From: Acidobacteriota bacterium
GTDB lineage: Bacteria > Acidobacteriota > UBA890 > WLXD01
Assembly: GCA_012103255.1 (NCBI GenBank)
Contig: WLXD01000001.1
Coordinates: 1,191,501-1,255,500 of the forward strand
DNA length: 64,000 bases
Reading direction: 5' to 3'
The notes beneath the pieces are model-generated. The model saw only the letters and a list, made by a program, of their open reading frames with translations, was not told the origin of the DNA and searched no databases. Shown piece by piece: positions 7,725 through 16,250 of the stretch; positions within the stretch are counted from its first letter, which is position 1; each line of letters opens with the position of its first letter. A program made the position numbers and the translations under genes.

Positions 7725-9507
7725 ATGTATCAGGGTGACAACGAAAGCGGAATGCCGGTCAACGGGGGCACAAATGGTGCCCATTCCGGCAATGGTCACG
7801 GCGGCGCGGTAGCGACCGTCCGGCTTGGCGACTACCTCGTCGAGCGGGGCGTCCTCACCCCCGATCAACTGACCAACGTGCTGGATCAACAGCAGGCACG
7901 CGGCGGTGCACTGCTGGGCCAGATGCTTGTTCACCAGGGTGTACTGACCGAGGAGGGCCTGGCACGAGCACTTGCCGAGATCGCCGGCGTTCCTTTCCAA
8001 CCTCTGCGGTTGCAGATGGTGCAGGACGCAGCGGTACAAGCCGTGCCGCGCGATATCGCTCCGCGCTATGGCATTGTGCCGGTGGCCATCGTCGGGCAAA
8101 CGCTACGGGTAAGCGACCGCCGACCCATTCAACATCCTTGCCGTAGACGAGATCGAGCGCCGGACTCGGTTGCGCGTTCAGGTGATGTGCACCACCGAGA
8201 CGGATATTCGCAACGCGGTGGATCACTTCTACGGTGGCGCCGGGGTGCTCGAGAACCTGGTGACCGAGACGGTCGATCGCCACGACGCCGAGGCGCAACG
8301 TGCGCGGAGCGGTGGCGGGCTGATCGTTGCCGAGGAGACGGTCACGGCCAACGAGTCGATCGTGCGTCTCGTGGATGAGGTGATTGAGCAGGCAGTGCGA
8401 CGCCGTGCCACGGACGTCCATATCGACCCCGAAGAAGAGTCCGTGCGAGTGCGCTATCGCGTTGACGGTCTTCTACAGCCTGGGCCCATGCTGCCCAAGA
8501 AGCTGCATCACTCGATCATTTCGCGACTCAAGGTGATCGCCTCGCTCGACATTGCTGAGCAGCGGCTGCCACAGGAAGGCCACATCACCTATCGCACCGG
8601 CAACCGTGAGGTTGACTTGCGTGTTTCGTGTTTCCCGACCGTCTTCGGCGAGAAGATGGCCGTACGTGTGCTCGAGCGGCAGATGCTCTTTGGCGGTCTC
8701 GGTGATCTTGGCCTCGAAGGCCAGACGCTCGCCTATTTGCAGGACTCGATGGCGCGGACCAAGGGCATCGTGTTGCTCACCGGGCCTACTGGTTCGGGTA
8801 AGACGACAACTCTCTACACGATGCTCTCGAACCTCGACACGATGGCGAACAACATCGTCACGCTCGAAGATCCGGTCGAGTACCGCCTGCCTCAGATTCG
8901 TCAGAGCCAGATCAACAACCGCGCGGGCTTCACGTTCAGTGCGGGGATCCGCTCGATGTTGCGGCAGGATCCTGACGTCATCCTGCTTGGTGAGATCCGG
9001 GATCCGGAGACGGCAGGTCTGGCAATGCGAGCAGCCCTAACCGGGATCCTGGTTCTGTCGACGCTCCATACCAACGAGGCCGCGGGTACCTTCCCGCGTC
9101 TGATCGACATGGGCCTCGAACCGTACTTGATCGGCTCCACAGTGATCTCGGCGGTCGCCGAACGTCTGGTGAGGAAGGTCTGCCAGCACTGCGCCGAGCC
9201 CGTTCAGGCTGACGCCAGCATGCTCGAGAGCCTTGGCGTTTCCGACGAGTCGCTCGACGGCACATGGTTGCGCGGCGCCGGCTGCCGACAGTGCGGCGAC
9301 ACCGGCTACAAGGGGCGCACCGGAATTTTCGAGATCTTGATGGTGAGCGACGCGGTCCGTGCAGCGATGAAGGAAAGCGCGGACACCCGTGCCATCCGGC
9401 GCGTGGCCGTTCACGAAGGCATGCGGACTCTCATGCAGCACGGACTCGAGCGGGTCCGTCGCGGTGAGACAACCCTAGAGGAGTTGGCGCGCGTCGCGCG
9501 CGAATAG
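7725..9507 (+). CDS. gspE: GspE/PilB-type secretion ATPase, broken by a +1 frameshift
   Basis: Hexameric ATPase that powers pseudopilus assembly. The reading frame shifts at 8111-8112: an extra A makes GTAAGCG where GTAGCG would give VATADPFNILAVDEIERR, the usual GspE sequence. Removing one base joins both halves into a 593-aa protein of normal length. The N-terminal half has the T2SSE-N domain (VRLGDYLVERGVLTPDQL). The second half has Walker A GPTGSGKTTT near 353, the Asp-box DPDVILLGEIRDPETA, the His-box STLHTN and a CxxC...CxxC zinc site near the end. Everything downstream is intact, so a sequencing or assembly error or a very recent mutation is likelier than old decay. gspF follows after 3 bases. 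Confidence 0.9.
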
Positions 9508-9510
9508 GCA

Positions 9511-10716
9511 ATGCCGCGATTTAGCTACGTAGCCAAGAACGACACAGGCGCCGAGATCAAAGGCGTCGAGTCGGCCGTGTCTCGCGATACGCTCGCGGAC
9601 CAGTTGGCCAACCGGGGTCTGTACCTGGTGAAGGCCAACAGTGGCAGCTTGTCTGGCATCCATATCGAGCGCATCACGCGCAAGGATCTGGTGGTCTTCA
9701 CGTCGCAGTTGCTGCCGGTCGTCGCGACCGGCGTGCCGTTGCTGACGGGTCTTGAAGATCTCGAGGCCACGGTGGAGAAGCAGAAGCTTCGCAACGTCGT
9801 GCGTGGTCTGCGCGCTGGACTCGAGCGCGGCAGCAGCCTTTCCGACTCGATGGCTCGCTATCCGAGCGTCTTCACTGATGTCTATGTGAATACGGTGCGG
9901 GCTGGCGAGGAGTCGGGGAAGCTCGAAGAGGCGCTCGCGGAGCTTCGCGACTTCCTCGAGTGGCAGCTCGACATGCGCCAGCGGATTCGCAACATCCTGG
10001 CCTATCCGATCATGGTGGTCGGCGCGCTGCTCGCTCTGAACGTGGTTATCGTGACGATCGCGATCCCGCGCTTCCAGTCGGTGTACGCGAGCCTGCAGAA
10101 CAACCAGGACTTCGATCTCCCGCTCCCGACACGATTCGTTCTTGCCTACAGCACTCTGTTCACCGAGTACTTGCCTGCCGTAACGCTGGTGCTCCTCGGT
10201 GCCACGATCCTGTTCCTGCTGTGGATCGGAACGTCGGCCGGACGTGTGAGCTGGGATCGATTGAAGCTACGGATTCCGATCTTCGGCGAACTGCTCCGCA
10301 AGGTCTCGTTCTCACGGTTCGCGCACCACTTCGGGACGATGTACGGCTCCGGCGTGAGCGTGACGCAGTGTCTCGAGGTTGTTAAAGGCGCCGTCGGCAA
10401 CGCGTACATCGCCCAGGTTGTGGGCTACGTGAATCGCCGCGTGCTCAGCGGGCAACCGTTGGCTGTCGCCATGCGCGAGACAGGCGAGTTCCCGAGCGTG
10501 GTCGTCCAGATGGTCGGCACCGCGGAACGCACCGGAAGAATGGAAGAGGCGCTGCAAAGCGTGATCCGTTTCTTCGATCGCGAGGTCGACTCCACCGTCC
10601 GCCGCGTTACGACCTACATGGGTCGGATTCTGTTGGCGTTTCTTGCCGGCGTGCTCGTTCTGATGGGCACGGCGTTCTACCTGCCGCTCTTCCGACTCAT
10701 CAACTCGATCCAATGA
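9511..10716 (+). CDS. gspF: Type II secretion / type IV pilus platform protein GspF (PilC)
   Basis: Polytopic inner-membrane platform protein of 401 aa, the usual family length, that links the ATPase to the growing pseudopilus. It has an N-terminal cytoplasmic region, then two tandem T2SSF domains (about 65-190 and 265-395), each ending in membrane segments. The family motifs GVPLLTGLE, VRAGEESGKLEEAL and, in the second repeat, GTAERTGRMEEAL are clear. The gene starts 3 bases after gspE and overlaps the next pseudopilin gene by ATGA, so it lies inside one operon. Confidence 0.95.
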   Translation: MPRFSYVAKNDTGAEIKGVESAVSRDTLADQLANRGLYLVKANSGSLSGIHIERITRKDLVVFTSQLLPVVATGVPLLTGLEDLEATVEKQKLRNVVRGLRAGLERGSSLSDSMARYPSVFTDVYVNTVRAGEESGKLEEALAELRDFLEWQLDMRQRIRNILAYPIMVVGALLALNVVIVTIAIPRFQSVYASLQNNQDFDLPLPTRFVLAYSTLFTEYLPAVTLVLLGATILFLLWIGTSAGRVSWDRLKLRIPIFGELLRKVSFSRFAHHFGTMYGSGVSVTQCLEVVKGAVGNAYIAQVVGYVNRRVLSGQPLAVAMRETGEFPSVVVQMVGTAERTGRMEEALQSVIRFFDREVDSTVRRVTTYMGRILLAFLAGVLVLMGTAFYLPLFRLINSIQ

Positions 10717-11585
10717 AGTATTTCAGCCTCAACACAGCACGGCGCGTGGCCGGCGATCAGCGTGGCATCACCATGCTCGAGGTCACGTTGATCCTCGCAG
10801 CGCTGGTGGTGGTATCGGCTGCCGCAGCTCCCACAGTCTTGCGCGTGGTCAACGATGCCAACGGCCGCAACGCGCGGGCCGAACTCGAAGGCCTGTACGA
10901 CTCGGTGATGGGCGATATGGAAGCGCAGACCTACGGCTTCATGGGCGATCTGGGCCGCTTCCCGAACACGCTCGACGAGCTCATGATGCAGATCGATCAA
11001 CCGTTCTTCGTCCGCTCCGAGATCTCTGGCGTGGGCTACGGCTGGAACGGACCGTACGTCAGTACCGGTCGGACGCCGACTGACTTTCAGATCGATCCGT
11101 GGGGCAACCCATACGACATCGGCGTCGCTGGCTACGGCCAGGTCCGCAGCTATGGCCCAAACGGCCTACCGGACGATGCCGACGACATTTTGTATCCGGC
11201 ACTCCCAGTGGACCCGTACGGCTCGCTGATCGTGCTTGTGAAGGGTCATAGCGGTGAAGCGGTTGTGAACTCCCCAGAGGGCTGCACCGTGACGCTGCAC
11301 TACTCGAATTCTGGTGAGGCCGCCACGGTCTTCACCGAGCTGCCGCCCTTTTCTTTTGAGTTCGTTCACCGCGGACTCCACGAAGTCGAAGCTACCTGCC
11401 TGGCCTTCACCGGAGAGCTGGTGACCGAAACCTCGGTCGTCGGAATCCGCGGCGGTGGCGCGCAGCAGACCGTTGAATTGCATCTGGAACTTGGCGAAGA
11501 GGCTTCGACCGGAAGCCCGGAGTCGGATCCGGCTAGCGACGTCGCCGCGGATGGCGACGACGCGGAGGTAACGTCATGGGACTGA
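10713..11585 (+). CDS. GspG-like pseudopilin with C-terminal extension
   Basis: Pseudopilin of 290 aa inside the secretion operon and so the likely main subunit of its pseudopilus. The leader ends at Gly18, followed by ITMLEVTLILAAL (Glu at +5). Like the three pseudopilins at the left end it has a GPYVST...DPWGNPYDIG motif. From about residue 170 a beta-rich extension (HSGEAVVNSPEGCTVTLHYS) resembles a small Ig or carboxypeptidase-regulatory-like domain and ends in an acidic tail. Classical GspG proteins are about 145 aa, so this one is twice that size. It overlaps gspF by 4 bases and the PilM-PilN gene by 10. Confidence 0.85.
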   Translation: MKYFSLNTARRVAGDQRGITMLEVTLILAALVVVSAAAAPTVLRVVNDANGRNARAELEGLYDSVMGDMEAQTYGFMGDLGRFPNTLDELMMQIDQPFFVRSEISGVGYGWNGPYVSTGRTPTDFQIDPWGNPYDIGVAGYGQVRSYGPNGLPDDADDILYPALPVDPYGSLIVLVKGHSGEAVVNSPEGCTVTLHYSNSGEAATVFTELPPFSFEFVHRGLHEVEATCLAFTGELVTETSVVGIRGGGAQQTVELHLELGEEASTGSPESDPASDVAADGDDAEVTSWD

Positions 11586-13246
11586 TGGATCGGTTGCGCG
11601 GAAAGCGCGGCACCCTGGGCATAGAGCTCGGCAGCACGGTCGCCGCGGCACAGGTCGTGGGCGATGATGCGCCGACTCTTCGGGCATCCGGACAGAGCGG
11701 CCATGCCGGTCTCGAAGGCGCGGCCATGGGCTCGTGGCTCGAGCAGTGGCTCGACACGATCGGTAGTACCGCCAGCTCGGCGCACGCGGTGGTGGTGGAC
11801 GACGACTCGTACCACTACCTGGTGACCATGCCGCAGATGGACGCCAAGGAGCGTCATCTGGCCGCAGGTGCGGAGATCCGCAAGCTGTCGCCGGTACCGG
11901 CCGGTCAGCTCGCGTACTCGCATGTTGCGGTGGGCACGGTCGAGGAAGACGGCGTTGCCAAGGATCGAGTACTGATTGCCGCGGTTGAACGCGACGCAGT
12001 GTCGCGCGCCACCGACGCGATCGAAGGTGCTGGGCTCGAGGCCGACCTCATCACGACGGTCCCGATGGCGCTCGTCGATGCGCATCGCCTGCTCCCGTCG
12101 AGCAGTGGCGGTACAGCGATTGCCTATCTGTCGACTGGCCGCTCGTTCCTGCTGATCTTCCAGGACGGAGCGCTCGAACTGGTTCGAGACTTCGTTCTCC
12201 GCAGCGACGACCGCGATTTCGATCCCGCGGCGATGACCGACCTGGTGACGGCCGAGCTACGGCGCTCGTTCCTCTATTTCGGTCAACGCGCACAGGGCGC
12301 GAAGGTCGACCGGCTGGTCCTCACGGGTCCGATGTCCAACATGACGGATGTTGCCGCGCGCTTGCGCGAGGGCCTGGGTATCAGCGTTGAGCCATTCGAT
12401 GTGTCCTCGGCCCTCGATCTGGGCAACGCGGATCCCTACGACCAGCCGGCACTGGCGACGGCGATCGGCGCCTCCTCGCTGGGTGCGGCTGGTGGCGGCA
12501 ACCTGCGGGCGCCCGAAGAACTGACTGAGCGCACTGCGCGTCGCGCCGGCTCATGGCTCGGCTGGGTGGCGGCTGCGCTACTCCTCGTACTTGCAGGCCT
12601 GGCGATCTGGGCCTTTGTCGACGGCACCTTCGCGCGGAGTCGCGCGGACGACGCGCAGGCGCGCCTGGTTGCACGTCAAACCGAGCTTCAGAACGCGCAG
12701 AACGTGGCGGCGGAGCGGATCAATCACTCCATTCGCCAGCAGTTGCTCGAAGAACGTGAGTTCGAGTCGACTCTCCTGGAATCGGTGCTCCAGCGCGTAG
12801 CGCAGCGGGTGCCGGAGAACATCGCCTTGTACGACGTGATCCTCGATCCGGTGCCGGGAAGTGCCGGCGCGACCTACTGGGACGTTCAGATTTCCGGGCT
12901 CGCGCTCGGATCGAGTCGGGCTGGTTCTCAGAGCTCCTTCGCGCGGTTCTACGCAGTGCTCGAGAGCGACCCGTTGGTCTCGTCGGCGAGCGTGACCGAA
13001 GGCCTCTCCGTTGGCGATGTGACCTCTCGATCGGGCGTTGTTCCGCAACGGGGCGGTCGCGAGCGAGCGGCGGCGCGTCAAGCCAGTGCCGATCGACGCC
13101 GGATGATGACCGGTTCGGGCCAGACACGCACGACGAGAGGACGAACGACATTCGACGAGCTACCGCCTTTTGCGCCGACTCCGACGTCGGTGGAATTCGT
13201 CATTGAGTTGAGGCTGAAGGCAGTCTCGTCAGGAGAAGGCCGATGA
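11576..13246 (+). CDS. PilM-PilN fusion (GspL-like assembly protein)
   Basis: Inner-membrane assembly protein of 556 aa. Residues 1-300 form a PilM-like actin-fold domain (TLGIELGSTVAAAQVV, MPQMDAKERHLAAGAEI, AYLSTGRSFLLIFQDG, LVLTGPMS). A membrane segment lies at about 326-348 (WLGWVAAALLLVLAGLAIWA), followed by a coiled coil and a PilN-like periplasmic domain. In type IV pili these are two proteins; in T2SS the same architecture is GspL, so this gene is intermediate. GGAGGTAA before 11576 sets the start; an ATG at 11585 is a possible alternative. It couples by overlap to the pseudopilin before and the PilO gene after it. Confidence 0.82.
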   Translation: MGLMDRLRGKRGTLGIELGSTVAAAQVVGDDAPTLRASGQSGHAGLEGAAMGSWLEQWLDTIGSTASSAHAVVVDDDSYHYLVTMPQMDAKERHLAAGAEIRKLSPVPAGQLAYSHVAVGTVEEDGVAKDRVLIAAVERDAVSRATDAIEGAGLEADLITTVPMALVDAHRLLPSSSGGTAIAYLSTGRSFLLIFQDGALELVRDFVLRSDDRDFDPAAMTDLVTAELRRSFLYFGQRAQGAKVDRLVLTGPMSNMTDVAARLREGLGISVEPFDVSSALDLGNADPYDQPALATAIGASSLGAAGGGNLRAPEELTERTARRAGSWLGWVAAALLLVLAGLAIWAFVDGTFARSRADDAQARLVARQTELQNAQNVAAERINHSIRQQLLEEREFESTLLESVLQRVAQRVPENIALYDVILDPVPGSAGATYWDVQISGLALGSSRAGSQSSFARFYAVLESDPLVSSASVTEGLSVGDVTSRSGVVPQRGGRERAAARQASADRRRMMTGSGQTRTTRGRTTFDELPPFAPTPTSVEFVIELRLKAVSSGEGR

Positions 13247-13893
13247 GTTGGTCTGAGATCAGTCCCCAGATTCGCCTCGTCATTCTTGTGGCGTTGGTGG
13301 TCGTGGGAGCTTTCGTCTTGTGGTCCTTCGTTGTTGCGCCGCTGCGCGCCAGCGCTGCGACTGCGGGTCAGGACGCGCAGGTAGCCGTCGATCGCCTCGA
13401 ACAGATCGAGCGTCAGATCGAGGCGATCCCGCCGGCGACACAGGGGGAACCGGCTGCGTGGCAGGCGTCCAATGACCAGGTCTTCGCATTGCTGGGGCCC
13501 GAAACGGACTTGCCCGTTTTCGTCGAAACCGTGACGCGTGCCGCCGACGCGCTGGGCGTCGAGGCGTACGTCACCATCGCGGATAGCCAGGCCGTGCAAC
13601 CGACCCCGAATGGTAAGAGCACCGAACAGGTGATCGGCACGGTGCGCGGTGCACGGCGAATCGAGTTCTCGATCCTGGCGTTTGGCGACTACGACGCGCT
13701 CGGCAGGTTCGTCGGCGAGATCGGCCGTCTCGGGTGGGTTGCCGAGTTCGGTCCCGTCGAATTGTGGCGCGAGTTCCCCGAGATCGTCGCGGATATGACC
13801 GTCGGAGTCTACTTCCGCGCGAACGGCGATCCGGTCGCATCCGCGACAGGGCGGCCGATGCCGCAGATGGGCGGTCAGGGAGGTCGGCCATGA
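13243..13893 (+). CDS. PilO/GspM-like assembly protein
   Basis: Bitopic inner-membrane protein of 216 aa. It has a short cytoplasmic N-terminus, a membrane helix at about 10-30 (LVILVALVVVGAFVLWSFVV), a coiled coil (about 38-65) and an alpha/beta periplasmic domain of the PilO/GspM type. Such proteins pair with PilN/GspL to form the cytoplasmic-membrane ring of the machine. The call rests on size, topology and position between PilMN-like and PilP-like genes; the sequence itself is weakly conserved. It overlaps its neighbours by 4 bases at each end. Confidence 0.7.
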   Translation: MSWSEISPQIRLVILVALVVVGAFVLWSFVVAPLRASAATAGQDAQVAVDRLEQIERQIEAIPPATQGEPAAWQASNDQVFALLGPETDLPVFVETVTRAADALGVEAYVTIADSQAVQPTPNGKSTEQVIGTVRGARRIEFSILAFGDYDALGRFVGEIGRLGWVAEFGPVELWREFPEIVADMTVGVYFRANGDPVASATGRPMPQMGGQGGRP

Positions 13894-14492
13894 CAAACAG
13901 AAATATTCTCGTCCTGCTGTCAGTGGTGTTCGTGCTGGTCCTGGCATGGAACGTCCTCTACTTCACGGGCGCGGTGGGTGGATTCGGGGATGGCCCCGGT
14001 GCGGTCGCCCCGCTCCAGCCAAACGAACAGTTCGACGTTCCCAACTTCGCCGGCAATCGCACTGGCCAGCCGACCCCAACGCGCCCGCGTCCGACGGCGC
14101 CCGGCGCCCAGGCGCCAGCTGCTGTAGAGCCACGCGAGACGGTTTCTGCCACGGCGCTCGCCTCTGACGCGAGCTGGGGCCGCAATCCCATGTTCACGCC
14201 TCGTGAGATCTGGGCGGTGGAGAACTACCGCGAGATTCCGGACGCGGTGGAAAACCCGCTCCCGGCTGGTGGCCTCTTGCTCTCGGCCGTGCTCGGCGAC
14301 AGCGCAGGGCGCCGGATGGCCGTGATCAACGATGACGTTTTCGGAGTCGGTGACGTGGTTGCCGGCATGGAAATTATCGATGTCTGGGCTGACGCGGTTG
14401 TCTTCCGCCTCGGCACCGACACGCATGTACTACGAATGAACGACGCCGCTGTCCGACTGACGGTTCGCGGTGACGGGGCAGGTGGGCAGTGA
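13890..14492 (+). CDS. PilP/GspC-like protein linking inner membrane to secretin
   Basis: Protein of 200 aa with a membrane anchor at residues 5-27, a Pro/Thr/Ala-rich linker (about 50-90) and a small C-terminal beta domain. The segments NPLPAGGLLLSAVLGD, AVINDDVFGVGDVVAGMEI and DAVVFRLG are the HR domain shared by GspC and PilP, which contacts the secretin. Position supports this: it sits just before the secretin gene, overlapping the PilO-like gene. The start at 13890 gives the anchor right after the initiator; upstream codons in the frame lie inside the previous gene. Confidence 0.72.
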   Translation: MTNRNILVLLSVVFVLVLAWNVLYFTGAVGGFGDGPGAVAPLQPNEQFDVPNFAGNRTGQPTPTRPRPTAPGAQAPAAVEPRETVSATALASDASWGRNPMFTPREIWAVENYREIPDAVENPLPAGGLLLSAVLGDSAGRRMAVINDDVFGVGDVVAGMEIIDVWADAVVFRLGTDTHVLRMNDAAVRLTVRGDGAGGQ

Positions 14493-14533
14493 AGCTCGAG
14501 AAGCGAACTCCTTCGGCCGGGGAGGCCAGGAAT

Positions 14534-16240
14534 ATGAAACGAAGCGAACGCCAGCGAAAGTTGACTCTGGTGGCGCTGCTCGTGCTCGCCGTCGGCATCT
14601 TGCCGGCGTGTGCCTCGGGCAGCTCCGAACCTCAAACGTCCGCGGCCGCGCCGCCGGCAACGCCGCCGACGTGGGGCGAGCAACAGGGCTCGGCACTCGG
14701 CGCGCCCGCGCCGATGATGAGCGAAGCCCCAGCGCTTGCTCTCGAAGAGTCGCTCGACGAGTCGGGCTACGACCCGAACAAGACGTATGACCTGCAGGTA
14801 CGCGACACGGATGTGCGTGCCGTCTTGCTTGCGATCGCCCGTGAGTCCGACTTGTCCATCGTGATCGAGCCCGACGTAGCCGGCGCTGTGACCCACGACA
14901 TCAAGGGCGTGACCCTGCCGGTGCTGCTCGACAGCCTGCTCAAGCCGCTTGATCTCGAGTATCGGGTCGAGGCCAGCGTGATCAAGGTACGCGGGCGCAC
15001 GATGGAAACCCGGCTGTACTTCCTGGACATCGTCCAGACCGACCGTTCCGGTTCGCGTTCGATTGGCGTGAACACCGGCAACCAGGGCAGTACCGGTGGT
15101 CTGAATGGAGGCGGCGGTGTGACCGGTGGTATCTCCGGCGGACAGAACGGCGGTAGTGCTTCCGTCCAGTCGTCCGATCCCAGTTTCATGTGGGAACAGA
15201 TCACCGAGGGTGTGTCGTTCCTCATGGGTAGCGGCTCCGGTGGCCTGGGCGGCGGGAACATAGATCCTCTCGATCCGTTCAACCGACGGCGCGGCGGCCT
15301 TGGCGGCTTCGGCGGCGGCGGCGGCGGCTTCGGCGGCGGAGCCGATGGCCCCGCACTCCACGTCAACCGCGCGGCGGGCACCATCATGGTGCGCCACTAC
15401 ACCGACACACTCGACGAGATTGGCGAGTATCTCGATTCGATCGAGAAGATCGCCCAGCGTCAGGTGCTGATCGAGGCGCAGATCGTCGAGGTTGTCATGC
15501 ACGACAACTTCTCGGCCGGCGTGGACTGGACGATGGCCTTCGAGGATCTCGGCCTCGCGCTCGGTCAGAACGTTGGTGCCGGTGGTATCAACGTCTTCCA
15601 GGCGGCCATCTCGCGCGGCAACTTCAACGCCGTGATCGGCGCCTTCGCCAACCAGGGCGAAGTGAACGTGCTGTCGTCACCCTCCGTTGTGACGCTGAAC
15701 AACCAGATGGCACTGCTGTCGGTGGGAACGCAGGAAGTGTTCTTCACCACGCAGACAGTCTTCAACGGTCAGGGCAACCTGGCTCAGACAATTACGACGC
15801 CGGGCACGGTGACCAATGGCGTCATCCTGTCGGTGACGCCGCAGGTTGCAGCCGACGGTTGGGTGACCATGAGCGTCCAGCCCGCCGTGACGAACCTGGC
15901 CGGTTTCGAAACATCGCCCAACGGCGATCGGTTCCCGCGCATGGACGTTCGCGTCAGCGATCACGTGATCCGGGTGCCCGAAGGCGAAACGATCTTCATC
16001 GGCGGCCTGCTCGAGGACGTGATCTCGGACGACGAGACCAAGACGCCCCTGTTGGGCGATATCCCGGTTCTCGGCAGCCTCTTCAAGCGAGTCGACCGAG
16101 AGTCGCGCAAGGCCGATCTGATCGTGATGATCACGCCGACCATTCTCAACGAGGATCGCATCCGCGAGCTCGTCCGCGATCAGCGCCAGCGCCTTGAAAT
16201 GCGCCGCCGCTCGAAGGCGGGCAGCCGCGCGGGGCAGTAG
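14534..16240 (+). CDS. gspD: Outer-membrane secretin (GspD/PilQ family), lipoprotein
   Basis: Secretin of 568 aa that forms the outer-membrane gate. I chose the ATG at 14534 because GGAGG at 14521-14525 is well spaced and the product then starts with a lipoprotein signal ending LPAC (Cys26); a GTG at 14489 would add 15 residues. After an N-domain (DLQVRDTDVRAVLLAIARESD, secretin/TonB short N-terminal type) come Gly-rich inserts (about 180-215 and 235-270), then the secretin core with VLIEAQIVEVVM, VNVLSSPSVVTLNNQMA and VPEGETIFIGGLLEDV. It sits in the operon after the PilP/GspC-like gene. Confidence 0.92.
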   Translation: MKRSERQRKLTLVALLVLAVGILPACASGSSEPQTSAAAPPATPPTWGEQQGSALGAPAPMMSEAPALALEESLDESGYDPNKTYDLQVRDTDVRAVLLAIARESDLSIVIEPDVAGAVTHDIKGVTLPVLLDSLLKPLDLEYRVEASVIKVRGRTMETRLYFLDIVQTDRSGSRSIGVNTGNQGSTGGLNGGGGVTGGISGGQNGGSASVQSSDPSFMWEQITEGVSFLMGSGSGGLGGGNIDPLDPFNRRRGGLGGFGGGGGGFGGGADGPALHVNRAAGTIMVRHYTDTLDEIGEYLDSIEKIAQRQVLIEAQIVEVVMHDNFSAGVDWTMAFEDLGLALGQNVGAGGINVFQAAISRGNFNAVIGAFANQGEVNVLSSPSVVTLNNQMALLSVGTQEVFFTTQTVFNGQGNLAQTITTPGTVTNGVILSVTPQVAADGWVTMSVQPAVTNLAGFETSPNGDRFPRMDVRVSDHVIRVPEGETIFIGGLLEDVISDDETKTPLLGDIPVLGSLFKRVDRESRKADLIVMITPTILNEDRIRELVRDQRQRLEMRRRSKAGSRAGQ

Positions 16241-16250
16241 GGGAAAGACG

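Noticed and set aside
15060-15360. DNA tandem repeat array
   Set aside because: The repetition is glycine coding in frame within the secretin, not an independent repeat or CRISPR.
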